Shown here: one piece after another, positions 8,952 to 17,456 of the stretch
Layout of the letters: each line of letters begins with the position of its first letter
How positions within the stretch are numbered: the stretch's first letter is position 1
Origin: Streptomyces sp. R302
Lineage (GTDB): Bacteria > Actinomycetota > Actinomycetes > Streptomycetales > Streptomycetaceae
Assembly: GCF_012927245.1 (NCBI RefSeq)
Contig: NZ_JABBGE010000010.1
Coordinates: forward strand, 62,001 to 126,000
Length of the DNA stretch: 64,000 nucleotides
Direction of reading: 5' to 3'
The notes under the pieces: generated by a model
What the model saw: the letters and a program-made list of their open reading frames with translations, nothing else
The model's database searches: none
Told to the model about the DNA's origin: nothing
Program-made: the position numbers and the translations under genes

Positions 8952-9989
8952 GTGATCGTCTGGATCAACGGTGCTTTCGGCGCGGGCAAATCGAGCACCG
9001 CGCGCGAACTGGTCGGACTGATCCCGCACAGCACGCTGTACGACCCCGAGGCGACCGGCGCCGCGCTGCGCCGGCTCCTCCCCGACAAGCGCCTCGCCGA
9101 GGTGGACGACTACCAGGACCTGCCGATCTGGCGACGGCTCGTGGTGGACACCGCGGCCGCCCTGCACGCCGAGGTCGGCGGGGTGCTCGTCGTTCCGATG
9201 ACCCTCCTGAGGCAGGAGTACCGGGACGAGATCTTCGGCGGCCTCGCCGCCCGCCGCATCGACGTCCGGCATGTGCTCCTGGCACCCGAGGAAACGATCC
9301 TGCGCTCGCGGATCGACGGCCGCGCCGACTACCGCGACCCGGCCGTCGACGCCGACGTCCGCCGCTGGTGTCACGCCCATCTGCCGCCCTACCGGGAGGC
9401 CGTCGACGGCTGGCTCGGCGCCGACGCCCACACCGTCGACAGCTCGGCGCTCACCGTCGCCGAGACGGCCAGAGCCGTCGCCGACGCCGTCCGGGCGGGC
9501 CTCGCCGCACCCTGCGGGATCGTCCAGACGCCGGAGCCGACCCGCGAGACCCTCGCCGCCGGCGTCCTCCTCTTCGACGACCAGGACCGCTTCCTGCTCG
9601 TCGACCCCACCTACAAGCCCGGCTGGGAGTTCCCCGGCGGCGTCGTCGAGGCCGGCGAACCGCCCGCCCGCGCCGGGATGCGCGAGGTCGCCGAGGAGAT
9701 CGGCCTCGAACTCGACACCGTGCCCCGGCTGCTCCTCGTCGACTGGGAACGCCCCCAGCCACCCGGCTTCGGCGGCCTCCGCCTGCTCTTCGACGGCGGT
9801 CGGCTCGCCGCCCACGACCGGGACCGGCTCCGGCTCCCCGGCGCCGAACTCCGCGCCTGGCGCTTCGTCACCGAGGCGGAGGCCGCCGACCTCCTCCCAC
9901 CCGTCCGCTACGACCGCCTCCGCTGGGCCCTGCGCGCCCGCGAACGCGGCACGGTGCTCAACCTGGAGGCGGGCGTACCAGTGGGCTGA
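8952..9989 (+). CDS. TmrB-like ATP-binding kinase fused to a NUDIX hydrolase
   Basis: A 345-aa two-domain protein. Residues 1-190 form a P-loop kinase domain starting IVWINGAFGAGKSS, very like the start of TmrB, the tunicamycin-resistance ATP-binding protein; Walker A is GAFGAGKS (7-14). Residues about 200-345 form a NUDIX domain with a full box, GGVVEAGEP to REVAEEIG (about 229-251). The first domain may phosphorylate or bind a nucleotide-like small molecule, and the second may hydrolyse a nucleoside diphosphate derivative. The GTG at 8952 follows AGGGGGGAA. The frame is open far upstream only because of the repeat array. Confidence 0.85.
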   Translation: MIVWINGAFGAGKSSTARELVGLIPHSTLYDPEATGAALRRLLPDKRLAEVDDYQDLPIWRRLVVDTAAALHAEVGGVLVVPMTLLRQEYRDEIFGGLAARRIDVRHVLLAPEETILRSRIDGRADYRDPAVDADVRRWCHAHLPPYREAVDGWLGADAHTVDSSALTVAETARAVADAVRAGLAAPCGIVQTPEPTRETLAAGVLLFDDQDRFLLVDPTYKPGWEFPGGVVEAGEPPARAGMREVAEEIGLELDTVPRLLLVDWERPQPPGFGGLRLLFDGGRLAAHDRDRLRLPGAELRAWRFVTEAEAADLLPPVRYDRLRWALRARERGTVLNLEAGVPVG

Positions 9990-9994
9990 GACCT

Positions 9995-10039
9995 GGTCAG
10001 CGCGGTCAGCCCGGTCAGCTCGGTCAGCTCGGTCAGCCT
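9995..10039. repeat. Five 9-bp tandem repeats at a convergent gene junction
   Basis: GGTCAGC followed by two variable bases repeats at 9995, 10004, 10013, 10022 and 10031. The last units include the stop codon of the minus-strand metallo-hydrolase (10033-10035). This is a second case in the window of short tandem repeats at convergent 3' ends. Confidence 0.8.
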
Positions 10040-10734
10040 GGTTCGACCGCCCCCGCCGCCGCGGCCGCCGACAGCCGCTCCGCCGTCTCCTCCGTCACCG
10101 CGGGCCCGTGCCCGCAGCACAGCACCGACGGGCGCAGCTCCGCCAGCCGGGCCAGCGACTCCAGGGCCCGCGCGCGGTCCACGTGCAGCACGCCGAAGGT
10201 CACCTCCCGCACCGAGGCAACGGTGTCGCCCGCGAAGAGCACGCCGTGGCGGGGGAGATGGACCGCCATCGAACCGGGGGTGTGCCCGGGGACGTGGACC
10301 GCGACCGCCCCGTCCCCGAAGCCGAGCTCCTCGCCGTCCTCGACCTCCCGGTCCACCCGGGTCGGCGGCGCCTCCGGGCAGGTGAGGCCGTGGTCCCAGA
10401 TCGGCCGCTCCCACTCCAGGAGGTCGGGCGGGGGCATCGGCGCCGCGCCGCGCACGTACGGCGCGTCGAGCCGGTGGGCGAGGATCTCGGCGCCGTGCCG
10501 CTCGGCCAGCTCCTGCGCCGCGCCCACGTGGTCGCGGTGGCCGTGGGTGAGGACGATGCGGGCCAGCCGGTCCGGGTCGAGGCCCGCACCCCGTATCGCC
10601 CCGGTCGTGGCGTCCGCCGAGCCGGCCCAGCCGGCGTCCACCAGGGTCAGTTCGCTGTCGTCGCGCCACAGGTACGCCTGCCCGATCCCGTAGTCGAGCA
10701 GGTGCAGCCGGGGCGTGATCCTGAGGGCTTCCAT
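10033..10734 (-). CDS. Metallo-beta-lactamase-fold hydrolase
   Basis: A 233-aa MBL-fold protein of the glyoxalase II-like type. The metal-binding motif is THGHRDH (His64, His66, Asp68, His69); the second-site features are HVPGHTPGSM and LFAGDTV. It most likely hydrolyses a thioester or other ester, substrate unknown. The ATG at 10734 is preceded by no strong ribosome site, but the protein begins at the normal distance from the first beta strand. It is downstream of the M20 peptidase gene on the same strand, separated from it by a terminator, so it is probably expressed separately. Confidence 0.85.
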   Translation of the reverse strand: MEALRITPRLHLLDYGIGQAYLWRDDSELTLVDAGWAGSADATTGAIRGAGLDPDRLARIVLTHGHRDHVGAAQELAERHGAEILAHRLDAPYVRGAAPMPPPDLLEWERPIWDHGLTCPEAPPTRVDREVEDGEELGFGDGAVAVHVPGHTPGSMAVHLPRHGVLFAGDTVASVREVTFGVLHVDRARALESLARLAELRPSVLCCGHGPAVTEETAERLSAAAAAGAVEPG

Positions 10735-10815
10735 ACGGCGAACGTACGCAAGGAGGCCCGCCCGCCGGAGCGTTCTACGCTCTCGGCGAGCTTCGCCCAG
10801 CGCGGAAAGACGGAA

Positions 10816-10855
10816 GGCCGTCGGGGCCGGTCGCCGCGGACCGGCCCCGACGGCC
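10816..10855 (-). terminator. Terminator downstream of the M20 peptidase gene
   Basis: Perfect 17-nt arms at 10816-10832 (GGCCGTCGGGGCCGGTC) and 10839-10855 flank the loop GCCGCG. It begins 17 nt after the M20 stop codon on the minus strand. Confidence 0.82.
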
Positions 10856-10871
10856 GTCGGAGGTCGGAGCG

Positions 10872-12239
10872 TCAGGCCCGGCGCGCGTTCGCGTAGTTCA
10901 CCAGGAACAGCGCCTCGGCGACGGAGAGCCGCTCCAGCTCCTCCGGCGACACGGACTCGTTCACCGCGTGGATCTGCGCCTCCGGCTCGCTCAGGCCGAT
11001 GAGCAGGATCTCCGTCTCCGGGTAGAGCGTGGCGAGCGTGTTGCACAGCGGGATCGAGCCGCCCATGCCGGCCGCCTGCATCTCCTGGCCCGGGTACGCC
11101 ACCCGCATCGCCTCGGCCATCGACGCGTACGCCGGGCTGGAGGTGTCCGCCTGGAACGGCTGGCCCTGGCCGACCTGCTCCAGGGTCACCCGCGCGTTCC
11201 ACGGCGTGTGCTTCTCGATGTGGGCGAAGAGCAGCTCGGTCGCCTTGGCCGCGTCCTGGCCGGGCCCCACCCGCAGGCTCATCTGGGCGCGGGCGGTGCG
11301 CGGGATCGACGGGGTCGCGCCCGCCACCGGGTGGCAGTCGATGCCGATGACGGTGACGGCCGGACGCGCCCAGATGCGGTCGGCGACCGACCCGGAGCCC
11401 GGCAGCTCCACGCCCGGCAGCACCTTGGCGTCGGCCCGGAACTGCTCCTCCGGGTACTGGAGGCCCTCCCACACGGCGTCCGCCGGCAGCCCGTCGATCA
11501 CCGTCGAGCCGTCCTCGGCCCGCAGCGAGTCCAGGACCCGGATGAGCGCGGCGAGCGCGTCCGGCGCGGCCCCGCCGAACTGGCCCGAGTGGAGGTTGCC
11601 CTCCAGGGTGTCGATCTGCACCCGGATCATCGTCATGCCGCGCAGGGTCGCGGTCACCGTCGGCAGGCCGACGCGGAAGTTGCCCGCGTCGCCGATCACG
11701 ATGGTGTCGGCGGCGAGCAGCTCGGGGTGCTGCTCCGCGTACCGCTCCAGACCGCCGGTGCCCTGCTCCTCCGAGCCCTCGACGATCATCTTGACGGTCA
11801 CCGGCACGCCGCCGTTGGCCTTGAGGGCTCTCAGGGCGAGCAGGTGCAGGATGAAGCCGCCCTTGCAGTCGGCGGCGCCGCGGCCGTACCAGCGGCCGTC
11901 CTCGCGCTCCGTCAGCTGGAACGGCGGGGTCAGCCACGCCGACTCGTCGAGCTTCGGCTGTACGTCGTAGTGGGCGTAGAGGAGCACCGTCGGGGCGTCC
12001 GCAGGGCCTGGCAGAACGCCGTAGACCGACTGCGAACCGTCCGGGGTGTCGAGCAGCGCCACGTCCTGGAACTCCTCGGCGCGCAGGGCGTCGGCGACCC
12101 AGTTCGCGGCGGCCTCGCACTCGCTTCGGGGCGCCACGGCCTCGTCCGCGACCGACTCGAAGGCGACCAGCTCCGTCAGCTCGGCCTTCGCGCGAGGCAT
12201 CAGGGACTGGACGGTCTCGGCGATCGGATTCGGCGACAT
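10872..12239 (-). CDS. M20-family dipeptidase
   Basis: A 455-aa dinuclear-zinc peptidase of the M20 dipeptidase (carnosinase-like) group. Metal and catalytic residues are visible: YAHYDVQP (His90, Asp92), GRGAADCKGG (Asp124), EGSEEQGT (Glu157, Glu158), and the dimerisation-domain segment NLHSGQFGG typical of dipeptidases. It probably hydrolyses dipeptides in the cytoplasm. The ATG at 12239 has GAGGAG 10 nt upstream. It is divergent from the flavoprotein gene. Confidence 0.92.
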   Translation of the reverse strand: MSPNPIAETVQSLMPRAKAELTELVAFESVADEAVAPRSECEAAANWVADALRAEEFQDVALLDTPDGSQSVYGVLPGPADAPTVLLYAHYDVQPKLDESAWLTPPFQLTEREDGRWYGRGAADCKGGFILHLLALRALKANGGVPVTVKMIVEGSEEQGTGGLERYAEQHPELLAADTIVIGDAGNFRVGLPTVTATLRGMTMIRVQIDTLEGNLHSGQFGGAAPDALAALIRVLDSLRAEDGSTVIDGLPADAVWEGLQYPEEQFRADAKVLPGVELPGSGSVADRIWARPAVTVIGIDCHPVAGATPSIPRTARAQMSLRVGPGQDAAKATELLFAHIEKHTPWNARVTLEQVGQGQPFQADTSSPAYASMAEAMRVAYPGQEMQAAGMGGSIPLCNTLATLYPETEILLIGLSEPEAQIHAVNESVSPEELERLSVAEALFLVNYANARRA

Positions 12240-12318
12240 GGGCACGCTCCTCGTGGGTGCGACGTTGAGGGTATGGGGAACGAACGGCGTATCGGGTGGT
12301 ACGGCGTTCGCACCGTCG

Positions 12319-12356
12319 ATCCTACGACCGGGCTCCGGCCTACCGAGCCGTAGGAT
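12319..12356. promoter_or_regulatory. Divergent -10 boxes
   Basis: ATCCTA at 12319-12324 (TAGGAT on the minus strand, towards the M20 gene) and TAGGAT at 12351-12356 (towards the flavoprotein gene) form a symmetrical pair. Clear -35 elements are not visible, as is common in this genome. Confidence 0.4.
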
Positions 12357-12398
12357 GCGGGAAGCAGACGCCGGTCGGATCAGGAGCAGAAGCACATC

Positions 12399-13856
12399 GT
12401 GAGCAGCGAGAACGCAGAGAACGCCGGTCCGGAGCCCATCGAGCCGCTCGCGCCCGGCGATTCGGTCCCGGCCGTCGAGCCGTCCGGTGTGGCGTCGGGC
12501 GCGGCACCCGGCGGGGAGCCCGGTTTCGTGGACGACTTCGCGGGCGACTCCGCGGGCGACTCCGCCGACGACGGCGACCGGCCCGAGGTGTGGGACGTCG
12601 TGGTCGTCGGCGCCGGCCCGGCCGGTGCCTCGGCGGCGTACGCGGCGGCCGTCGCGGGCCGCCGGGTGCTGCTCCTGGAGAAGGCCGAGCTGCCCCGGTA
12701 CAAGACCTGCGGCGGCGGCATCATCGGCCCCTCCCGCGACTCCCTGCCGCCCGGCTTCGAACTCCCCTTCCTGGACCGGGTGCACGCGGTCACCTTCTCC
12801 CTCGAAGGCCGCTTCGCCCGCACCCGCCGCTCGCGCCGGATGCTCTTCGGGCTCGTCAACCGGCCCGAGTTCGACGCCCAGCTCGTCGAGCACGCGCAGA
12901 AGGCCGGCGCCCAGCTGCGCACCGGCGCCACCGTGACCCGGGTGGAGCAGCACGGCCCCTCCGTGCCGGACCGGCGGACCGTCGCGGTGGTCCTCGCCGA
13001 CGGCGAGACGGTGCTGGCGCGGGCCGTGGTCGGCGCGGACGGCAGCGCCAGCCGGATAGGGGCGCACGTCGGGGTGAAGCTTGGCCAGGTGGACCTGGGC
13101 CTGGAGGCGGAGATCCCGGTGCCGCCGTCGGTGGCGGAGGACTGGAAGGGCCGGATCCTCATCGACTGGGGCCCCATGCCCGGCAGTTACGGCTGGGTGT
13201 TCCCGAAGGGCGACACCCTCACGGTCGGCGTCATCTCGGCGCGCGGCGAGGGCGCGGCGACCAAGCGGTACCTGGAGGACTTCGTCGCCCGGCTCGGCCT
13301 CGCCGGCTTCGAGCCCGCGCTCTCCTCCGGCCACCTCACCCGCTGCCGCACCGACGACTCCCCGCTCTCCCGCGGCCGGGTCCTGGTCTGCGGCGACGCG
13401 GCGGGCCTGCTCGAACCGTGGACCCGCGAGGGCATCTCGTACGCGCTCCGCTCCGGCCGGCTCGCCGGCGAGTGGGCGGTCCGGGTCGCGGAGGCCGGCG
13501 ACGCGGTGGACGCCCGGCGCCAGGCGCTGAACTACGCCTTCGCGATCAAGGCCGGGCTCGGGGTGGAGATGGCGGTGGGGCGGCGGATGCTCTCCGTCTT
13601 CGAGCGCCGCCCGGGGCTGCTGCACGCGGTGATCACGGGGGTGCGGCCGGCCTGGAAGGCGTTCGCGGACATCACCCGGGGCTCGGCCACGCTCGGCGGC
13701 ATGGTCCGCTCGAACGGCCTGGCCCGACGGGCCCTCGAAGTCCTCGACAAGCGCATGGACACGGAGTCGGGCGTCGGCCCGGCGGGCCGTGGCGTGACCC
13801 GCAGGGACGAGGAGGACGCCGCCACCGCTCCGGAGGAGTCGGCCGGCGCGCTCTGA
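12399..13856 (+). CDS. Geranylgeranyl-reductase-family FAD oxidoreductase
   Basis: A 485-aa flavoprotein. An unusual acidic, low-complexity N-terminal tail of about 60 residues (many Asp, Glu, Gly, Pro) precedes the dinucleotide fold VVVVGAGPAGASAAYA. RYKTCGGGI and the late CGDAAGLLEPWTREGI segment are typical of the geranylgeranyl reductase/menaquinone-saturating MenJ-like group, which reduces isoprenoid double bonds. In actinobacteria such enzymes sit near respiratory genes; here no quinone gene is adjacent. GTG at 12399 follows CAGGAG. Downstream it converges on a deazaflavin-type oxidoreductase. Confidence 0.87.
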   Translation: MSSENAENAGPEPIEPLAPGDSVPAVEPSGVASGAAPGGEPGFVDDFAGDSAGDSADDGDRPEVWDVVVVGAGPAGASAAYAAAVAGRRVLLLEKAELPRYKTCGGGIIGPSRDSLPPGFELPFLDRVHAVTFSLEGRFARTRRSRRMLFGLVNRPEFDAQLVEHAQKAGAQLRTGATVTRVEQHGPSVPDRRTVAVVLADGETVLARAVVGADGSASRIGAHVGVKLGQVDLGLEAEIPVPPSVAEDWKGRILIDWGPMPGSYGWVFPKGDTLTVGVISARGEGAATKRYLEDFVARLGLAGFEPALSSGHLTRCRTDDSPLSRGRVLVCGDAAGLLEPWTREGISYALRSGRLAGEWAVRVAEAGDAVDARRQALNYAFAIKAGLGVEMAVGRRMLSVFERRPGLLHAVITGVRPAWKAFADITRGSATLGGMVRSNGLARRALEVLDKRMDTESGVGPAGRGVTRRDEEDAATAPEESAGAL

Positions 13857-13908
13857 CGACCGCGCGTCGCCGGGGGACGAGTACGGGGAGAAGTACGAGG
13901 AGAAGTAC

Positions 13909-13946
13909 GAGGGTGGGTGCGGGCCTCCGGGGCCGCGCCCACCCTC
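13909..13946. terminator. Bidirectional terminator between convergent genes
   Basis: GAGGGTGGG (13909-13917) pairs with CCCACCCTC (13938-13946) and the stem extends inward by several G-C pairs with one G-U. It lies after the flavoprotein gene and includes the stop codon of the opposing gene. Confidence 0.7.
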
Positions 13947-14415
13947 ACGCGTTTCCGGCGGACGTGATGCGGAACACGGGGTGCTTGTGCGCGACGGCGC
14001 GCAGCTCGTCGTCGGTGGAGTCCGGGCCGACACCGCCGAAGAAGACGCCGACCTCGGCCTTCCAGCGCTTGAGGTAGGCGCGCAGCACCGCCACCTTGGC
14101 GTCGTCTTCGCCTACCTCGGCCGCGGTGAACGGCTCTACCCGCTTGCCGAGGTGCAGCTCGCCGCCGCCGACCGCCCGCATGTTGCGGGTCCACTGGACG
14201 TGGCCGCGCGGGGCGACCAGGTAGCGCTCGCCGTCGAGGGTGAGCACGTTCACCGGCGTGGTCCGCCAGACGCCGCTCTTGCGGCCCCGGACGGCGAGGA
14301 CCCGCGAGCCCCAGACGCTGATGCCGCGGCGGGTCAGCCAGGCGACGGAGCGGTTGACGACGTGGACGGTGAACCAGCCGGGCTTCATGACGTGGGCGGT
14401 GGTCTCGGCGGACAT
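13945..14415 (-). CDS. Nitroreductase-family deazaflavin (F420)-dependent oxidoreductase
   Basis: A 156-aa protein of the DUF385/Ddn family, split-barrel enzymes that use F420H2 or related flavins in actinobacteria. Typical stretches are VLAVRGRKSGVWRTTPVNVL and GERYLVAPRGHVQW. Some relatives reduce quinones or detoxify nitro compounds. The ATG at 14415 has GGAGGAT just upstream. It is divergent from a TetR gene across a region with three copies of one operator, so it is very likely the regulated target and may be inducible by a small molecule. Confidence 0.88.
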   Translation of the reverse strand: MSAETTAHVMKPGWFTVHVVNRSVAWLTRRGISVWGSRVLAVRGRKSGVWRTTPVNVLTLDGERYLVAPRGHVQWTRNMRAVGGGELHLGKRVEPFTAAEVGEDDAKVAVLRAYLKRWKAEVGVFFGGVGPDSTDDELRAVAHKHPVFRITSAGNA

Positions 14416-14466
14416 CGGATCCTCCTGGAGGGTGCGGGGCGGGCGAGGTCGGTAGGCGTTGCTTAC

Positions 14467-14576
14467 GCGAGCGATGCTCTCGTTTCGTACCGCTTCCCTG
14501 AATCGTGAGCACTGCTCTCGCTTGAGAACAGTCTGCATGGATCGCCGCTCACAAGCAAGAGCACTGCTCTCGTTTC
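14467..14576. promoter_or_regulatory. Three copies of a TetR operator
   Basis: The palindrome GAGCACTGCTC occurs at 14507-14517 and 14559-14569, and as GAGCGATGCTC at 14469-14479. Each copy is followed by TCGTTT or TCGCTT. The last copy extends to a 13-bp perfect palindrome AGAGCACTGCTCT. They fill the gap between the divergent F420-type oxidoreductase and TetR genes. Confidence 0.8.
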
Positions 14577-14610
14577 AGTGCGCCGCTCCGAAACGTGGCA
14601 GACTGCCCCC

Positions 14611-15315
14611 ATGACCACCGTTCAAGGAGCCCGCGCCCGCGCCCGGGTCGAGATCACCGCCGCCATCAAGGACGAGGCCCGCCGGCAGCTCGCCGCCGAG
14701 GGCGCCGCCAAGCTCTCGCTGCGCGCCGTCGCCCGCGAGCTCGGCATGGTCTCCTCGGCGCTCTACCGCTACTTCCTCAGCCGCGACGAGCTGCTGACGG
14801 CGCTCATCATCGACGCGTACGACGCCGTCGGCGCCGCCGCCGAGCAGGCCCACGCCGCGGCCGTCCGCACGGCCCCCGGCGACCACCTCGCGCAGTGGAC
14901 CGCCGTCTGCCGCGCCGTGCGCGTCTGGGCCGTCGCCCACCCCCACGAGTACGCCCTCATCTACGGCTCTCCGGTCCCCGGCTACACCGCCCCCCGGGAC
15001 ACCGTCGGCCCGGCCGCCCGCGTCGCGATGCTCCTGGTGGGAACCGCCCGCGCCGCGTACGAGGCCGAGGGCGTCGCGCTGCCGCCGCTCCCGGACGCCC
15101 TCGCGCCGGAGGCGGAGCGGCTCGCCGCCGATGTGACCCCCGGCCTGCCGCCCGCCCTCGCCGTCGCCCTCGCCGCCGCGTGGGCACAGCTCTTCGGCCT
15201 GATCTCGTTCGAGGTCTTCGGCCAGTTCAACCGGGTCGTCGAGGACCGGGACGCCTTCTTCGCCGTCGCCGCCGAACGCCTCGGCCGCGAGGTGGGCCTG
15301 CTCCCGAGGCCGTGA
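14611..15315 (+). CDS. TetR-family transcriptional regulator
   Basis: A 234-aa regulator with an N-terminal HTH (LSLRAVARELGMVSSALYRY, about residues 36-55) and a WHG/TetR_C_13-like ligand domain (PHEYALIYGSPVPGY). It should bind the three palindromes upstream and control itself and the divergent oxidoreductase. The ATG at 14611 has no ribosome site; a CAGACT box ends six nt before it, so the mRNA may be leaderless. About 60 nt downstream a ROK regulator begins with the same GGCAGACT arrangement. Confidence 0.92.
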   Translation: MTTVQGARARARVEITAAIKDEARRQLAAEGAAKLSLRAVARELGMVSSALYRYFLSRDELLTALIIDAYDAVGAAAEQAHAAAVRTAPGDHLAQWTAVCRAVRVWAVAHPHEYALIYGSPVPGYTAPRDTVGPAARVAMLLVGTARAAYEAEGVALPPLPDALAPEAERLAADVTPGLPPALAVALAAAWAQLFGLISFEVFGQFNRVVEDRDAFFAVAAERLGREVGLLPRP

Positions 15316-15374
15316 CCGGAGGACCGGTCCGGCCGGGTCCGGCGGGCGGCCCCGATCATGGCAGACTCGGGCGC

Positions 15375-16601
15375 ATGAACGGCAAGGCGACGACGACGCG
15401 TACTCGGCTGGACAGGGGGCGCAGCGCGCTCGGCCCCGCGCTGGAGCTGGTGCACACCGGCCGGGCGCCGACGCGGGCCGTCCTCACCGCCGAGCTGGGC
15501 GTCACCCGGGCCACCGCCGGTGCCGTCGCCGCCGAGCTGGAGGCCCTCGGGCTCATCCGGGTCGACTCCAATCCCGGGGCCGCCGCCGGTTCCCAGGGCC
15601 GGCCCTCGCACCGGCTCGCCGTCGACGAGAAGGGGCCCGTGGCGCTCGCCGCCCAGGTCCACGCCGACGGTTTCCGGGCCGCGCTGGTCGGCCTCGGCGG
15701 CACCCTCGTCGCCACCGTCCCCGGCTCGGTGACGGTCTCGGCCGACCCGGCGCAGGTCCTCGGCGCGGTCGTCGACGCGGGGGCGGCGCTGCTCCGTGAG
15801 AGCGGGCGGCGCTGCGTCGGCGCCGGCCTCGCCGTGCCGTCCGCGGTCGCCGAGCCCGAGGGCACCGCGCTCAACCCGCTCCATCTGGCCTGGCCGGCCG
15901 GGGCGCCGGTCCGCGAGATCTTCGCCGAGCGGATCCGGTCCGCCGGGATCGAGGGCCCGGCCTTCACCGCCAACGACGTCAACCTCGCCGCGCTCGCCGA
16001 GCACCGGCACGGCGCCGGGCGCGGCGCCCGCGACCTGCTGTGCGTGGCGACCGGGCACCGGGGCGTCGGCGGGGCGCTGGTCCTCGACGGGCGTCTGCAC
16101 ACCGGCAGTTCGGGGCTCGCCCTGGAGGTGGGCCACCTGACGGTCAATCCGGAGGGCCGGCCCTGCCACTGCGGCGGCCGCGGCTGCCTGGACGTGGAGA
16201 CCGACCCGCTGGCCTTCCTCACGGTGGCCGGCCGGGCGCCGGGCCCCGAGGTGTCCCTGCTCCAGCAGGCCCGCGACCTGCTGCGGACGGCGCCGGACGA
16301 CCCGGGGGTGCGGGTGGCGGTGGAGGAGCTGATCGACCGTCTCGGCCTGGGCCTCGCCGGCCTGGTGAACATCCTCAACCCGGACCGGATCATCCTCGGC
16401 GGCCTCCACCGCGAGCTGCTCGACGCCGACCCGGAGCGGCTGCGCGCGGTCGTCGCCGACCGGAGCCTGTGGGGCCGCAGCGGCGGCGTCCCGATCCTCC
16501 CCTGCACCCTGGACCACAACAGCCTGGTGGGCGCGGCCGAATTGGCCTGGCAGCCGGTCCTCGACGACCCCCTGACCGCCCTGGCCGGCGCCCCCGCCTG
16601 A
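15375..16601 (+). CDS. ROK-family transcriptional repressor (NagC/XylR type)
   Basis: A 408-aa protein with an N-terminal winged helix (RAVLTAELGVTRATAGAVAA, about residues 35-54) fused to a ROK domain. The zinc motif CHCGGRGC is intact, while the catalytic loop is degenerate, fitting a sugar-sensing repressor. Targets are not evident nearby. The ATG at 15375 lies seven nt after CAGACT (15362-15367) with no ribosome site, again suggesting a leaderless transcript. Confidence 0.9.
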   Translation: MNGKATTTRTRLDRGRSALGPALELVHTGRAPTRAVLTAELGVTRATAGAVAAELEALGLIRVDSNPGAAAGSQGRPSHRLAVDEKGPVALAAQVHADGFRAALVGLGGTLVATVPGSVTVSADPAQVLGAVVDAGAALLRESGRRCVGAGLAVPSAVAEPEGTALNPLHLAWPAGAPVREIFAERIRSAGIEGPAFTANDVNLAALAEHRHGAGRGARDLLCVATGHRGVGGALVLDGRLHTGSSGLALEVGHLTVNPEGRPCHCGGRGCLDVETDPLAFLTVAGRAPGPEVSLLQQARDLLRTAPDDPGVRVAVEELIDRLGLGLAGLVNILNPDRIILGGLHRELLDADPERLRAVVADRSLWGRSGGVPILPCTLDHNSLVGAAELAWQPVLDDPLTALAGAPA

Positions 16602-16664
16602 GCCGAGGGGGCCCACGTAAAAGGAGGTGGGCGTCCGGGGCGCGGGCGGGTAACGTCCCCGTCC

Positions 16665-17435
16665 ATGATCACTTCCGACGCCCCGCTCCCGCCGCGCCTG
16701 GGCGCCCTCACCTTCCACGGCCCGCTCTCCGAGGAGCGGGCCGGGCGGCTGGTCCGCCGCATCGCCGACTCCGGTCCGGCCACCGTCCTCGACATCGGCT
16801 GCGGCTGGGGCGAGTTGCTGCTGCGGATCCTCGGCGCCGCGCCCGGCGCCCAGGGCATCGGCATCGACATCAACGCCGAGGACCTCGCCCGCGGCCGGGC
16901 ACTCGCGGCGGAACGCGGCCTCGCCGGCCGCGCCACCTTCGTCGAGGAGTCCGCCCGCGGCAGCGAGCGCGGCCCCGTCGACGCGGTCCTCTGCCTCGGC
17001 TCCAGCCAGGCGCTGTGCGACCCGGAGCTGCCGTACGACCCGGCGGAGGTGCTGCGCGAGCTGCGCCGCCTCGTCCGGCCCGGCGGCCTGGTCGTGCTCG
17101 GCGAGGGCTTCTGGGAGCGGCCCCCCACCGACGCGGAGCTCGCCGGGATGTGGCCCGGCGCGAGCACCGGCGACCACCTCCCGCTGGGGGAGCTCGTCGA
17201 CCTGGCGCTCGCGGCGGGGTTCCGCCCGGCGTGGATCGAGACGGCGAGCCGTGACGAGTGGGAGCACTTCGAGTCCGGCTACCGGTACGACACCGAGCTG
17301 TGGCTCGCCGCCCACCCGGACCACCCGCTGGCCGCCGAGACCCGCGAGCGGGTCGACCGGCAGCGCTCCGGCTGGCTGAACGGCTACCGGGACGTCCTCG
17401 GCATCGCGTACCTGACGCTGGTGGCCACCGCCTGA
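16665..17435 (+). CDS. Class I SAM-dependent methyltransferase
   Basis: A 256-aa Rossmann-fold methyltransferase. The SAM-binding motif I is VLDIGCGWGELLL and the acidic residue of motif II is in GIDINAEDL; motif IV is VLCLGSSQAL. The substrate is unknown; the SAM/cyclopropane-synthase-like GCGWGE suggests a small molecule or lipid. A TAACGT box eight nt before the ATG implies a leaderless mRNA. The gene converges with the ATP-binding protein gene. Confidence 0.85.
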   Translation: MITSDAPLPPRLGALTFHGPLSEERAGRLVRRIADSGPATVLDIGCGWGELLLRILGAAPGAQGIGIDINAEDLARGRALAAERGLAGRATFVEESARGSERGPVDAVLCLGSSQALCDPELPYDPAEVLRELRRLVRPGGLVVLGEGFWERPPTDAELAGMWPGASTGDHLPLGELVDLALAAGFRPAWIETASRDEWEHFESGYRYDTELWLAAHPDHPLAAETRERVDRQRSGWLNGYRDVLGIAYLTLVATA

Positions 17436-17456
17436 CGCCCGCGTCCGCGCCTGCGC

